This document shows, piece after piece, positions 55,190 through 64,000 of a DNA stretch of 64,000 nt (positions are counted from its first letter, which is position 1; every line of letters starts with the position of its first letter). Position numbers and translations under genes: made by a program. Source of the DNA: Thiosulfativibrio zosterae (GTDB taxonomy: Bacteria > Pseudomonadota > Gammaproteobacteria > Thiomicrospirales > Thiomicrospiraceae); contig NZ_AP021888.1 of assembly GCF_011398155.1 (NCBI RefSeq), positions 2,330,001 to 2,394,000 of the forward strand, given 5' to 3'. The notes under the pieces were generated by a model. That model did no database searches. It saw only the letters and a list, made by a program, of their open reading frames with translations, and had not been told where the DNA came from.

Positions 55190-57175
55190 TTAAAAACGAT
55201 AATCCATTTTTAAATAAAAATTGCGAGCTGTTTTAGAGTCTTCCAATTCATAAAAAGTGGAGTCTTCTTCTAAAAGGTTTTCTGCTGAGGCTTGCAAACA
55301 GAGTGCGTCATAATCACCAACATCAAAACATCTTTGCAAATTAACCGAGATATTGGCATAACCTCTCAATGTTTTTTCATCTTCTTCATGATTCCCCGCC
55401 GCTTCCCAACGAACCTGTGAAAAATAATGATAAATAAAATTAACTTTATTTTTTCCTATTTTTGAAGAAAGCATGGCGCTCAAAATATGCTCTGGCGAAG
55501 TTTGCTCTCTTAGCAATAAATTTCCGGAATCCACTTCTACAAAATTTCGGGTATAGGACAATACAACCTGATGATTTTTCTGAACGACCCAGTTAGCAAA
55601 AAGCTCGCCCCCCTTAATAACCATCTTATCGCCATAACCACTGGTAATTGCCCTGTTGTTATCGTACGCACAGATCATTGACGGGTCGCAAGTTTCAAAA
55701 TCAAAATAACTTAAGTCGCTATAACTATCGTGAAATAGGCGTGCTGAAAATTGATTTTTTTGACGAACAATAGAATATTTAAGCGCATAGGAAGCAACGC
55801 GCTCTGGCTTTAAATCATTAGGCTGACTGTTGTATAAGAATAACTTTGTTTGCGCATCCGTACCTGGTATCGCCTGAATACCTAAAGGTGTTAAGGTGCC
55901 GTACAAACTCGCGCGCGACTCCCAATTCGTTAGAAAACGAGACCCTTCACTGTACATCATCGAAATTTTTTGCTGGGACGGCAACTTAACTTCCAATGCA
56001 GCAAACTGATTTAAAACATTATCTTTATATTCAGAATGGTTTGCTAATCTTGCGCCGCCACTCAAACTAAAGCTACCTGCATCGTACTTCAAGCCTAGAT
56101 GCCCACTAGATTCGATACTATGCCACTTTGATTCAGTCCCCGACCAATGTAAAGGAACCTCATCATCATGCACATAATCTGCGCCTAAACTCACTTCCAA
56201 GCCTGAGAACATTTGACGATGCTTGACGGACGCAAACTGGCGATTTGAACGGTAGGCAATATCAAAGTTGAGCACACCATTTTCAATCACATTCTGGGCA
56301 TCGTTATGAAGATCATTAAAACCCAGTACAACCGTTGTTTCTCCAACAGAACGATTAACCCAATTCACATTGGCTTGAGTATTATTAATGCTTCTGTCCT
56401 GGTAACTTGAAGCCTTCACATCTTCAGAACGATCCGAATCATCAACATTTGCTCGCCCCACACCTAAATTAAGGGTGACTTGATTCTCATAACTTGGGGC
56501 ATAGAGCACACTTCCCCAAACTCGATTCAAATCTTCATCAGACACCTTGACATGATCACCATCACTGGCCTGCTTTGAAGCGGCCAATTGAAAACTCAAT
56601 GTATCATCTGCCCGAAAAGTTCCACGGGCATACACATCTCTATAGGCATTGGTTCCGCCCATCACCGACACCAAATTACTGGCTTGGTCAGGTTTTACGG
56701 TAAAAATTTTAACAACACCATTAAAAGCGCCATCGCCATTTAAAACAGTCGAAGGCGTAGAAACCAACACAATTTTTTCAATATCTTCTAAACGCACAGG
56801 CATGGCATTCCACTCAACCCCACCGGTTGCTGCCACATTAATGGGCACTCCATCCACCTCAAAGAGAGTACGACGAGGAAACTCATCCGTCATACCTCTG
56901 TAAGAGGCTGTTTTGTATGAACCCCATGGAGAGACATACATCATGCCCGGTAATAAACGCAGAACTTCTGGAATGCTTTTTGCACCTGAGTTTTCAATTT
57001 CTTTGCGTGTTAGGGTTGAAGAAAACCAAGCTGAATTAACAAGCTCGTCTTCAGGCAAAGGCGACAGGATATCCGTTTCAATAGTGGTTTCATCTGCATA
57101 AACGGGCGCTAGAAAGCTGATACCCGCAACAATACTGACCTTAAAAAAAGCTTTCACATGATGACTTGCAAACAA
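55190..57175 (-). CDS. TonB-dependent receptor, substrate unknown
   Basis: A 661-residue outer-membrane receptor. A signal peptide (about 1-27, PVYA) is followed by a plug (about 50-165: LTRKEIENSGAKSIPEVLRLLPGMMYVSPWGSYKTASYRGM...LEDIEKIVLVSTPSTVLNGDGAFNGVVKIFT) and a barrel ending in FYLKMDYRF. The plug resembles the BtuB/iron-complex group ('TonB plug with IPEVLRLLPGM'). A TTG start at 57175 is accepted because GAGG lies 8 bases upstream and no ATG precedes the signal peptide; GTG 57157 is the alternative. It lies between a three-gene kinase operon and a divergent ANTAR regulator, which may control it. Confidence 0.85.
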   Translation of the reverse strand: MFASHHVKAFFKVSIVAGISFLAPVYADETTIETDILSPLPEDELVNSAWFSSTLTRKEIENSGAKSIPEVLRLLPGMMYVSPWGSYKTASYRGMTDEFPRRTLFEVDGVPINVAATGGVEWNAMPVRLEDIEKIVLVSTPSTVLNGDGAFNGVVKIFTVKPDQASNLVSVMGGTNAYRDVYARGTFRADDTLSFQLAASKQASDGDHVKVSDEDLNRVWGSVLYAPSYENQVTLNLGVGRANVDDSDRSEDVKASSYQDRSINNTQANVNWVNRSVGETTVVLGFNDLHNDAQNVIENGVLNFDIAYRSNRQFASVKHRQMFSGLEVSLGADYVHDDEVPLHWSGTESKWHSIESSGHLGLKYDAGSFSLSGGARLANHSEYKDNVLNQFAALEVKLPSQQKISMMYSEGSRFLTNWESRASLYGTLTPLGIQAIPGTDAQTKLFLYNSQPNDLKPERVASYALKYSIVRQKNQFSARLFHDSYSDLSYFDFETCDPSMICAYDNNRAITSGYGDKMVIKGGELFANWVVQKNHQVVLSYTRNFVEVDSGNLLLREQTSPEHILSAMLSSKIGKNKVNFIYHYFSQVRWEAAGNHEEDEKTLRGYANISVNLQRCFDVGDYDALCLQASAENLLEEDSTFYELEDSKTARNFYLKMDYRF

Positions 57176-57268
57176 TTGGACTGCCTCGCTCCTAAAAATT
57201 TATGATAAGCATTATAAAAGAAAAAAGACTAGAATGATTTGAAATTAAAACTTACGGAGCTTTAGTTT

Positions 57269-57856
57269 ATGAAAAAACCGCCCAATCAAGTATTTGTTAT
57301 TGATGATGATCAAGCATTTTTTAATTTATTAAACCGTGTGGTCACCAAAGAAATCAGTGGCATTGAACTGGTTCAATTGCCTGACTTTGCCGCTTTTTTA
57401 AATTTTTGCGAAGACGAACAAGCCACCCAATCTGCGTTACTCGCCGTAGTTGATAAAATGATTGGTGGCACAGATATTTCAATCGATACATCTAGCCGAT
57501 TGAATACACTCAAAATCCCACACATCGTACTGTCATCTAACCAAGTAAGCGCCGAAGACTTTAAAACTTTTAAAAAACACAAGCATTGCCTTAATTTGTT
57601 TTTAAAAGAAAATATGCAATCCATTGCTTTTCAACTGATTAAATCTATCGACAATGCCAAACAACACCTGTTGCAAATCAACGCCATTGAAAACGCGCGC
57701 TTAACTTCGATTGCTCAGGGCTTAATAATGGGCAAGTCAGGACTTTGCCAAGAAGAAGGTGCACTCAAATTAAAATCGATTTGTGACAGTGAAAACCTCA
57801 CGCTAAAAGAAGCGGCAGCTTTGATTATTCGACTGCATGAAGCCGTTAACAGCTAG
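57269..57856 (+). CDS. REC-ANTAR response regulator (predicted RNA antiterminator)
   Basis: A 195-residue protein. A divergent receiver domain has acidic residues Asp12-14, likely phosphoacceptor Asp62 (AVVDKMIGG) and Lys113 (LFLKEN). A C-terminal ANTAR domain (about 143-191) has the hallmark pattern ARLTSIAQGLIMGKSGLCQEEGALKLKSICDSENLTLKEAA. ANTAR proteins bind paired hexaloop hairpins in nascent RNA and prevent termination. It is divergent from the TonB receptor and has its own terminator. I could not find a convincing pair of hexaloop hairpins close by. Confidence 0.85.
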   Translation: MKKPPNQVFVIDDDQAFFNLLNRVVTKEISGIELVQLPDFAAFLNFCEDEQATQSALLAVVDKMIGGTDISIDTSSRLNTLKIPHIVLSSNQVSAEDFKTFKKHKHCLNLFLKENMQSIAFQLIKSIDNAKQHLLQINAIENARLTSIAQGLIMGKSGLCQEEGALKLKSICDSENLTLKEAAALIIRLHEAVNS

Positions 57857-57876
57857 TCTTATCTTTTTAACAGACA

Positions 57877-57905
57877 TAAAAAAACCCTCAGCTTTGAGGG
57901 TTTTT
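57877..57905 (+). terminator. Terminator after the REC-ANTAR gene (bidirectional)
   Basis: AAAAACCCTCA (57880-57890) and TGAGGGTTTTT (57895-57905) form an 11-bp stem with loop GCTT. A/T runs on both sides allow use on both strands, so it may also end the convergent 82-residue gene. Confidence 0.88.
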
Positions 57906-57936
57906 AGTGGTCTAGCATTAATAGAACAAAATCTAA

Positions 57937-58185
57937 TTAAGCTGCCATAGACTGCGCAGGCGTAATGCTTGCAAAAGTCTTATTGTTGTCTTCCATCAGC
58001 ACCAATAGTCCAGATTCCAGCAAGGAATCTTTAGCGGCACGAAATTCGGCAAAGCTCATTCCCAACATTAAAAAATCTTGAGTTTCATTAAAAAACTCTT
58101 TGAAAACTTCTGAGCCAAAATGGTGATCTTGACGAGTTGATAAAAACGCGATCAAGGTTTGTTCATTTAAATTAATTGAGTTCAC
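57937..58185 (-). CDS. Small unknown acidic protein (82 residues)
   Basis: An 82-residue soluble protein with no recognised motif. It is predicted mostly helical (TLIAFLSTRQDHHFGSEVFKEFF; SFAEFRAAKDSLLESGLLVLME) and looks like a small winged-helix or adaptor fold. The GTG start at 58185 is supported by AGAGGT 9 bases upstream. Both flanks are real genes and a terminator lies just past its stop, which supports it being a gene. Confidence 0.6.
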   Translation of the reverse strand: MNSINLNEQTLIAFLSTRQDHHFGSEVFKEFFNETQDFLMLGMSFAEFRAAKDSLLESGLLVLMEDNNKTFASITPAQSMAA

Positions 58186-58505
58186 GGTAAATACCTCTAT
58201 AAATAAAGAGATATCAGGTGGTTTTCCTAAATCAAATGGGTGGAAGATTTTTGCGATAGTTTCTGGTTTTGAAACTTCATCAACCTAAGGGGACACACAA
58301 ATGGTTTTTTTGTGTGGTTGTCATTATAACCACCCTTCCACATAAAAATAAAGCGAATTTTTTGAACACCGTAAATTAACCACTTTATATAAATGGGATA
58401 ACAGTTTTTTTAGCCCTGTCATCAAATAAAACTATTTAAAAATGAGGGGTTATCAGCCTAATATGAGTCACATAAATAAAAATACTTAACCAAAGGCAAT
58501 TTATA
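58186..58505. other. Spacer upstream of the second chemoreceptor
   Basis: These 320 bases hold no gene. A hairpin CACACAAA/TTTGTGTG is centred near 58300. The 130 bases before the receptor ATG are A/T-rich. I looked for a FliA-type promoter (TAAA...GCCGATAA) and found only a poor match near 58426. Confidence 0.4.
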
Positions 58506-61280
58506 ATGCGCGACAATGGACCCGTTACCCAAGTTGAATACACCCTTCCAAAAGGGATGACGATTGTTTCTAGAACAGATCTGCAAGGCAATATTCAAGA
58601 AGCAAACGAAGCCTTTATTGAAGCGAGCGGTTATGAATGGCGGGATTTAGTGGGACAACCCCACAATATTTTGCGCCACCCAGATGTGCCAGCGGCGGTG
58701 TTTAAAGACTTTTGGGAGACGATAAAGCTGGGAAAGCCCTGGTCGCAAACCGTCAAAAACCGCCGCAAAAATGGTGACCACTACTGGGTTATCGCCAACG
58801 CAACGCCCATTTTTGAAAATGGCAAAATGTCTGGCTATATGTCAGTACGCACACCCGCAACACCGCAACAAATCAAAGAAGCCGAAGCCGCCTACCAAGC
58901 CATAGCTGCGGGTAAAATCCATCTAAAACATGGCAAGCCTACAGAATGGGTAGATAGTATCAATCCCCTCAAACATTTTGAATTAACCCAGGTAATTTTG
59001 GTTTTATGTGGATTCTTTTTATTTTCTGCCTATGCGCCAAAGTTTATCCATGGTATCCCCGACATCCTGTTTGAAGCGCTTGACCTACTGACCATTGCGC
59101 TGATTTGGTTAAGCGTTTATCTAAATGGCAAGCGCACCAATGAAATGTCTAAAATCATTACCTCCATATCTGAGGGTAAGTTTGATAATAACATCGAGTT
59201 ATCTGGCAACAATATTCTCAGCAACGCCACAGGGCGATTAAAGTCTATGCAGATTAAACTTGGCGCCGATTTTGAGGAAGTTAAAGAAGCACTCGACAGC
59301 GCTCAACGCATTGAAAGAGCCCTTTACTCCTCCTCTGCCAATGTCATGGTCGCAGACCGCTTTCGCAGCATTATATTTATGAATCAATCCATGCAAACGA
59401 TGTTGCGTGACATTGAAACCGATCTTCAAACGGACTTACCCGACTTTAATGTTGATAATTTAATGCGTCAAAATATCGATGTATTTCATAAAAACCCTCA
59501 TCACCAACAAGACATACTTGAAAACTTAACCACCACTCACAATGCCCGAATTAAGGTAGGCACCCAAACACTTGATCTAGTAGTAGACCCCATTTTTGAT
59601 AACAACGGTCGTCGCATTGGAACGGTAACCGAATGGAAAAACATGACTGAGCAATTGGCCATTGAAGACAATATTGCCAAAATTGTTGCCGATGCATCCC
59701 GCGGGGTATTAAAAAATCAAATCAACACCACTCACCTGCATGGTTTTGAAAAAAAGCTATCGATTTCAATCAATGATTTAATTCAAAGCTTCTCTGCCAT
59801 CACCAAAAGTTTGAGTCGAATTTTGACCGCCATGAGTGATGGCGATTTAACCAATCGTATGTCTGGCGACTATGAAGGCGAAGTATTAGCCATGCAGGTT
59901 GCGGTGAATAACGCCCTTAAAAACTTAGAAGTGACCTTGGGTCATGTCAAAATTGGCTCAACTGAAATTGGCAGTATGTCCCATGAAGTGTCACAAGCCA
60001 GTGATGACCTCTCACAACGCACCCAAGAACAAGCCGCTTCTTTAGAAGAAACCGCGGCCAGCATGGAGCAGTTAACCGCCACCATTAAACAATCCTCTGA
60101 CAACGCCGAAAAGGCCAACCGCAATGCCAAACAAGCCGCTTTAAAGGCCTCTGAAGGCATAGAAGTGATGAGCAAAACCCTCGCTGCCATGCATGGCATC
60201 AGCGATCTCAGTCAAAAAATCGGTGACATCACCAGTGTGATAGACAGTATTGCGTTTCAGACCAACCTATTAGCACTCAACGCTGCTGTTGAGGCCGCAA
60301 GAGCAGGCGACCATGGCAGAGGATTTGCCGTGGTGGCGAGTGAAGTGCGTAATCTGGCGCAAAAATCAGCCGAATCGTCCAAAGAAATTTCTAATTTAAT
60401 TTCTTCTGCCAGAAAACAAATCCACCAAGGAACCGAGTTGGTTGAAGAAACCAACCGAGCCTTTGATGCCATGGTTAGCCAGATTAAAGAAGTTGAAGAT
60501 TTAGTCACCGAAGTTTCCAACAGCTCTAGCGAACAGGCACTTGGGGTAACGCAAATCAACCAAGCCGTTATGCAACTTGACCAAATGACGCAACAAAATG
60601 CGGCATTGGTTGAAGAGTTATCCGCCACCGCGGGTAACATGAATGAACAAGCCACCACTCAGGCAAAATTTGTATCTCGTTTTAAAATCAACCCTTCTGC
60701 TGTTCGCCAATCCGCTGAAGCATCTGATGCGCAAACCATTGACTTTGAAGATGCCAAAATGAAGCATCGTGCTTGGAATGTCAAACTCGAACAACTTCTA
60801 GCGGGCAACGAAGTTGACCTAGACAAGCAAAGTGCGCGTAAAAACAATGTTTGCCCCTTAGGCAAATGGCTCTATGGCGATGGACAAAAATTTGCTCATT
60901 TAAACGAAATGAAAGACCTTATCAGCCTACACAGCGAAATGCATGAAGTGGTTGGTCGTGTGATTGATGCTTATGACCTTAATGACCTGGACATGGCGCA
61001 TCGTGAAAAAGACCGCGTACACAACCTATCTAACAAAATTATTGCTACGATTGACTTGGTCAAACATCATGTTGCCAAAGACTCTGCCGCAGCCAAAGCG
61101 GCCGCTAAAAACCACCTTGCGAATGCTCACCCAGCTGAGAGCCCAACACAAATCTCCAAACCTGCGGTTTCTGCCCCCGCCTCAAAACTGGCCGCACACA
61201 TTGCGCCAAAGCCACTGCCCAGCAAACCTGCTAAGCCAGCTAAGCCATCAAAGGGTGATGACGAATGGGATGATTTTTAA
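58506..61280 (+). CDS. PAS chemoreceptor with CZB zinc domain and CheR-docking-like tail
   Basis: A 924-residue chemoreceptor. The N-terminal PAS domain (about 10-125) is almost the same as that of the receptor at 33712. Two membrane helices (about 160-210), a second PAS-like part, a HAMP-like part and the conserved signalling tip ([22 protein letters not shown]) follow. A C-terminal CZB domain (about 750-855) has the His of MKHRAWN, Cys of [12 protein letters not shown] and His residues of LHSEMHE as zinc ligands. A 65-residue Ala/Pro/Lys linker ends in EWDDF (920-924), which fits the xWxxF CheR/CheB docking pentapeptide. AAAGG lies before the ATG. Confidence 0.92.
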   Translation: MRDNGPVTQVEYTLPKGMTIVSRTDLQGNIQEANEAFIEASGYEWRDLVGQPHNILRHPDVPAAVFKDFWETIKLGKPWSQTVKNRRKNGDHYWVIANATPIFENGKMSGYMSVRTPATPQQIKEAEAAYQAIAAGKIHLKHGKPTEWVDSINPLKHFELTQVILVLCGFFLFSAYAPKFIHGIPDILFEALDLLTIALIWLSVYLNGKRTNEMSKIITSISEGKFDNNIELSGNNILSNATGRLKSMQIKLGADFEEVKEALDSAQRIERALYSSSANVMVADRFRSIIFMNQSMQTMLRDIETDLQTDLPDFNVDNLMRQNIDVFHKNPHHQQDILENLTTTHNARIKVGTQTLDLVVDPIFDNNGRRIGTVTEWKNMTEQLAIEDNIAKIVADASRGVLKNQINTTHLHGFEKKLSISINDLIQSFSAITKSLSRILTAMSDGDLTNRMSGDYEGEVLAMQVAVNNALKNLEVTLGHVKIGSTEIGSMSHEVSQASDDLSQRTQEQAASLEETAASMEQLTATIKQSSDNAEKANRNAKQAALKASEGIEVMSKTLAAMHGISDLSQKIGDITSVIDSIAFQTNLLALNAAVEAARAGDHGRGFAVVASEVRNLAQKSAESSKEISNLISSARKQIHQGTELVEETNRAFDAMVSQIKEVEDLVTEVSNSSSEQALGVTQINQAVMQLDQMTQQNAALVEELSATAGNMNEQATTQAKFVSRFKINPSAVRQSAEASDAQTIDFEDAKMKHRAWNVKLEQLLAGNEVDLDKQSARKNNVCPLGKWLYGDGQKFAHLNEMKDLISLHSEMHEVVGRVIDAYDLNDLDMAHREKDRVHNLSNKIIATIDLVKHHVAKDSAAAKAAAKNHLANAHPAESPTQISKPAVSAPASKLAAHIAPKPLPSKPAKPAKPSKGDDEWDDF

Positions 61281-61304
61281 GCCATAAAATCGCATAACCA
61301 AAAA

Positions 61305-61327
61305 CAGCAGGCTTAAGCCTGCGCCCC
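61305..61327 (-). repeat. GGGGCG-hairpin repeat copy C (minus orientation)
   Basis: On the minus strand this reads GGGGCG then stem CAGGCT/AGCCTG. The + strand core GCAGGCTTAAGCCTGC (61307-61322) is a perfect palindrome 26 bases after the chemoreceptor stop, with a T-run further downstream (61332-61338). It differs from copies A and B by a paired change (A-T to C-G) that keeps the stem. Confidence 0.65.
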
Positions 61328-61368
61328 ATTATTTTTTTGTCCGTAAATATTGAAATAAGCCAGTGACA

Positions 61369-61391
61369 GGGGCGAAGGCTTTAGCCTTCTT
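61369..61391 (+). repeat. GGGGCG-hairpin repeat copy B
   Basis: GGGGCG followed by stem GAAGGCT (61374-61380), loop TT, and AGCCTTC (61383-61389). It matches the copy after cbbR (33688) in all but one loop base. It lies between the chemoreceptor and pgm genes in the opposite orientation to copy C. Confidence 0.7.
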
Positions 61392-61490
61392 AAAGTCCAA
61401 TACAAAAAATAACCCCATTGCCTATGGTTTTTTACCCCCCTCTCGTTATAATTGAAAGATAACTTTTTCAAACCAACAAGAGACTCATCC

Positions 61491-63134
61491 ATGGCACTTT
61501 CTCCACTCGCTGGCAAACCAGCTCCCCTGTCTATTCTTGAAAACATTCCAAAACTCATGACCGACTACTACTGCCTAGCACCCGACCCCACTAATCCAGA
61601 CCAAGCCGTATCTTTTGGTACCTCTGGGCACCGTGGTTGTTCTAGCAAATCAGCATTCAACGAAAATCACATCGCCGCCATTACCCAAGCGATTGTGGAA
61701 TACCGTGACGACATGGGTTACACCGGCCCAGTGTTTATCGGTATGGACACTCACGCTTTATCTGAAGCAGCGCATGCCACTGCCATTGAAGTGTTTGCGG
61801 GCAACAGCGTGAATGTGATCATTCAAGGCAATGGGCGTTACACGCCAACCCCAGTTATTTCACATGCCATTTTGACCTATAACAAAGGCCGCACCGAAGA
61901 CTTAGCCGATGGCGTTATCATCACCCCATCGCACAATCCACCACAAGACGGTGGTTTTAAATACAATCCCCCAAATGGCGGGCCAGCCGATACCGATGCC
62001 ACCAAAGTGATTCAGAATCGTGCCAATGAAATTCTCAAAAGCTATATGGATGACATCAATCTCATGCCATTAGAAGATGCCATGCAATCTGAATATGTCA
62101 CGGCTCAAGACCTCATCACGCCTTATGTGCAAGACCTTGATAAGGTCGTCAATATGAAAGCCATAGCTGAAGCGGGCCTAAAATTAGGCATAGATCCACT
62201 CGGCGGTGCGGCGATTGACTTCTGGAAACCCATTGCCGACACCTACGGTTTAAATCTAGAAATCGTCAACCCAAAAGTTGACCCAACCTTCTCATTTATG
62301 AGTGTCGATAAAGACGGCAAAATCCGTATGGACTGCTCAAGTCCATATGCCATGGCCAGTTTGATTGATTTAAAAGACAACTACGACATCGCTTTTGGTA
62401 ACGACCCAGATGTTGACCGTCACGGTATCGTGACCAAGTCAGCCGGTTTGATGAACCCTAACCATTATTTAGCCGTGGCGATTCAATACCTATTAACGCA
62501 CCGCCCAGAATGGTCTGCCGATGTCAAAATTGGTAAAACGCTGGTGTCGAGTTCGATGATTGACCGCGTGGTCGCCTCTTTAGGTAAAAACCTTTCAGAA
62601 GTACCTGTTGGCTTTAAATGGTTTGTGGATGGTTTGGTCAGCGGTGATTTTGCCTTCGGTGGTGAAGAATCTGCCGGTGCGTCTTTCTTGCGCATGGACG
62701 GCACCACTTGGTCAACCGACAAGGACGGCATTATCATGAACTTGTTGGCTGCTGAAATTACGGCTGTAACAGGCAAAGACCCAGGACAACTCTACCAAGA
62801 GTTGACCGCGCAATTTGGCAACCCTGTCTACACGCGTATTGATGCTCCCGCCAATCGTGAACAAAAAGCCATTTTAAGCAACCTGTCACCGGATATGGTT
62901 AAAGCCTCTATGCTGGCCGGCGAAACCATCACCGCCAAACTGACGCATGCGCCAGGCAATGGTGCGGCCATTGGTGGTCTTAAAATCGTAACCGAAAACG
63001 GTTGGTTTGCGGCGCGTCCATCGGGCACAGAAGATATTTATAAAATCTATGCCGAAAGCTTTAAAGGCGAAGAGCACCTCAAGCAAATCGTAGAAGAGGC
63101 GCAAGCAATTGTTTTAGATGCCTTAAACGCATAA
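61491..63134 (+). CDS. pgm: Phosphoglucomutase (alpha-D-glucose phosphate-specific)
   Basis: A 547-residue enzyme, the usual length for bacterial Pgm. It interconverts glucose-1-phosphate and glucose-6-phosphate for glycogen and surface sugar synthesis. GTSGHRG is at 43-49, the phosphoserine loop ITPSHNPP gives Ser147, the metal loop is [10 protein letters not shown], the sugar-binding loop GGEESAG and the phosphate-binding loop [13 protein letters not shown] 61491 is chosen by homology of the N-terminus, although only a weak AAGAGA lies upstream; the frame is open to 61452. A strong terminator follows. Confidence 0.96.
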   Translation: MALSPLAGKPAPLSILENIPKLMTDYYCLAPDPTNPDQAVSFGTSGHRGCSSKSAFNENHIAAITQAIVEYRDDMGYTGPVFIGMDTHALSEAAHATAIEVFAGNSVNVIIQGNGRYTPTPVISHAILTYNKGRTEDLADGVIITPSHNPPQDGGFKYNPPNGGPADTDATKVIQNRANEILKSYMDDINLMPLEDAMQSEYVTAQDLITPYVQDLDKVVNMKAIAEAGLKLGIDPLGGAAIDFWKPIADTYGLNLEIVNPKVDPTFSFMSVDKDGKIRMDCSSPYAMASLIDLKDNYDIAFGNDPDVDRHGIVTKSAGLMNPNHYLAVAIQYLLTHRPEWSADVKIGKTLVSSSMIDRVVASLGKNLSEVPVGFKWFVDGLVSGDFAFGGEESAGASFLRMDGTTWSTDKDGIIMNLLAAEITAVTGKDPGQLYQELTAQFGNPVYTRIDAPANREQKAILSNLSPDMVKASMLAGETITAKLTHAPGNGAAIGGLKIVTENGWFAARPSGTEDIYKIYAESFKGEEHLKQIVEEAQAIVLDALNA

Positions 63135-63160
63135 TTCAACCCGTCAATCACTTCAATTCA

Positions 63161-63186
63161 AAGCGGCTTTTTAGCCGCTTTTTTTT
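63161..63186 (+). terminator. Terminator of pgm
   Basis: AAGCGGCT (63161-63168) and AGCCGCTT (63173-63180) form an 8-bp stem with loop TTTT, followed by six more T residues. Confidence 0.92.
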
Positions 63187-63320
63187 CGCGAAAACCAGCC
63201 CCAAAACCCCTTTAACTCATAAATTTAATAAGGTTTTTAATTTTTATACAAAATCGCTTTAAAAATTATACTTGTTAGGGTTTAATACTAAATATTATGT
63301 GTTTTAAAGGCTTGTTTTTT

Positions 63321-63992
63321 ATGTCCCCCCTACGCACCGCAACTCTTTCTTTATTCACCACGCTTCTAGTGTCCGTTTTAAGTTTTATACCAACTGCTCA
63401 TGCCAATGATTCAGCCAAACCAGAATTCCAAGAAAAAATTGCCAATCCACAACTGCTCACTCAACTCAAACAAGGTGGCTTTGTGCTTTATATGCGCCAT
63501 GGCAACACCGACAACTCACGCCCAGACCGAGTGCCCAGCGTTGACTTAAATGACTGCAATACCCAGCGTGTTTTAAATGAGCTTGGACAAACCGTGACCA
63601 AACAAGTTGGAGTGTATGTGCGCCAAGCCGGCATTCCTGTGGGCGAGGTGTTTTCAAGCCCCATGTGCCGTGCCAAAAACTCGGCCTTGAATGCTTTTGG
63701 TCACTTCACTTTAGAGCCCGCCATTATGTATACCGGTGGCATGACCAGCGCCCAAAAAAAACCCGTATTGGCCAAAACGCGAGAATTGATTTCAAAGCCC
63801 GTGGCACCGGGCACCAATCGTTTCTTGGTGGCGCATGCGCCTAATATGATGGACTTAATGGGCTATTTCCCTAAAGAAGCCACCTTGGTTATTTTTAAAC
63901 CTAAAGGGCACAGTCAGTTTGACTATTTAGGCAGTATTCGCCCCCAAGATTGGTCAGAATTGCTTAAACCGACTGCTGCAACTCGTGAATAA
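63321..63992 (+). CDS. Exported histidine phosphatase family protein
   Basis: A 223-residue protein with a signal peptide (about 1-28, FIPTAHA) and a histidine phosphatase (phosphoglycerate-mutase-like) fold. The catalytic motif is LYMRHGNTD with His60. The second His lies in FLVAHAPNMMDL, and the Arg in FSSPMCRAKNSA completes the phosphate pocket. Such short periplasmic members occur widely, with unknown substrates. ATG 63321 (AAAGG upstream) is preferred to ATG 63297. It follows pgm but has its own promoter region. Confidence 0.85.
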   Translation: MSPLRTATLSLFTTLLVSVLSFIPTAHANDSAKPEFQEKIANPQLLTQLKQGGFVLYMRHGNTDNSRPDRVPSVDLNDCNTQRVLNELGQTVTKQVGVYVRQAGIPVGEVFSSPMCRAKNSALNAFGHFTLEPAIMYTGGMTSAQKKPVLAKTRELISKPVAPGTNRFLVAHAPNMMDLMGYFPKEATLVIFKPKGHSQFDYLGSIRPQDWSELLKPTAATRE

Positions 63993-64000
63993 GTTTATCT

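Overview
The window looks like part of the chromosome of a sulfur-oxidising, autotrophic gammaproteobacterium of the Thiomicrospira / Hydrogenovibrio / Thiomicrorhabdus group. The evidence is a form I RuBisCO operon with cbbQ and cbbO activases and a divergent cbbR, a moderate base composition, and a very high density of c-di-GMP and chemotaxis genes. The genus is an inference. I saw no rRNA, tRNA, CRISPR array, insertion sequence or prophage.

Layout. 1-3.7 kb: the 3' end of a class A penicillin-binding protein, a fructosamine-kinase-family gene, adk and a membrane diguanylate cyclase. 3.8-9 kb: an EF-hand-like calcium-binding protein, then tesA divergent from (and overlapping at the 5' ends) a ybbA/ybbP ABC export pair. 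8.9-12.3 kb: a FIST sensor protein with a hybrid histidine kinase. 12.4-15.9 kb: a divergent lipid locus holding a PlcP/LpxH-like metallophosphoesterase, a BtaA-like (DUF3419) transferase and a GNAT-like protein. 16-17.8 kb: a TetR regulator and an exported metallo-beta-lactamase-fold protein behind a striking double palindrome. 17.9-26.2 kb: a BaiN/YhiN flavoprotein, an EAL protein, an orphan DUF1887 (Card1-like) nuclease, an MHYT-PAS-GGDEF-EAL protein, and an RsbQ-like hydrolase next to a sensor-GGDEF protein.

26.4-33.7 kb is the cbb cluster. cbbL-cbbS-cbbQ-cbbO and a 177-residue unknown are read on the minus strand, and cbbR is divergent. Hairpins lie in each gap after cbbS, which suggests stepped expression. 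33.7-35.9 kb: a PAS chemoreceptor. 36.1-46.6 kb: a tight six-gene minus-strand signalling operon (UrtA-like binding protein, sensor-GGDEF, PAS-GGDEF-EAL, amidohydrolase, binding-protein/kinase fusion, OmpR-type regulator). 46.7-50.6 kb: a Bcr/CflA-type exporter and a TonB receptor of possible ZnuD type with a His-rich membrane protein upstream. 50.8-57.9 kb: a repeat protein, a periplasmic protein-hybrid kinase-HPt operon, a second TonB receptor and a divergent REC-ANTAR regulator. 58-64 kb: a small unknown, a second PAS chemoreceptor with a CZB zinc domain and a possible CheR-docking tail, phosphoglucomutase, and an exported histidine phosphatase.

The genes describe a cell that fixes CO2 with a non-carboxysomal-type form I RuBisCO and spends much of its coding capacity on sensing. 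Six c-di-GMP proteins, two chemoreceptors and four histidine-kinase or response-regulator loci lie within 64 kb. The candidates most likely to hide new biology are the PlcP-BtaA-GNAT lipid locus (no BtaB methyltransferase present), the RsbQ-like hydrolase paired with a diguanylate cyclase, the CARF nuclease without CRISPR, the six-gene signalling operon, and two families of dispersed hairpin repeats with compensatory base changes.
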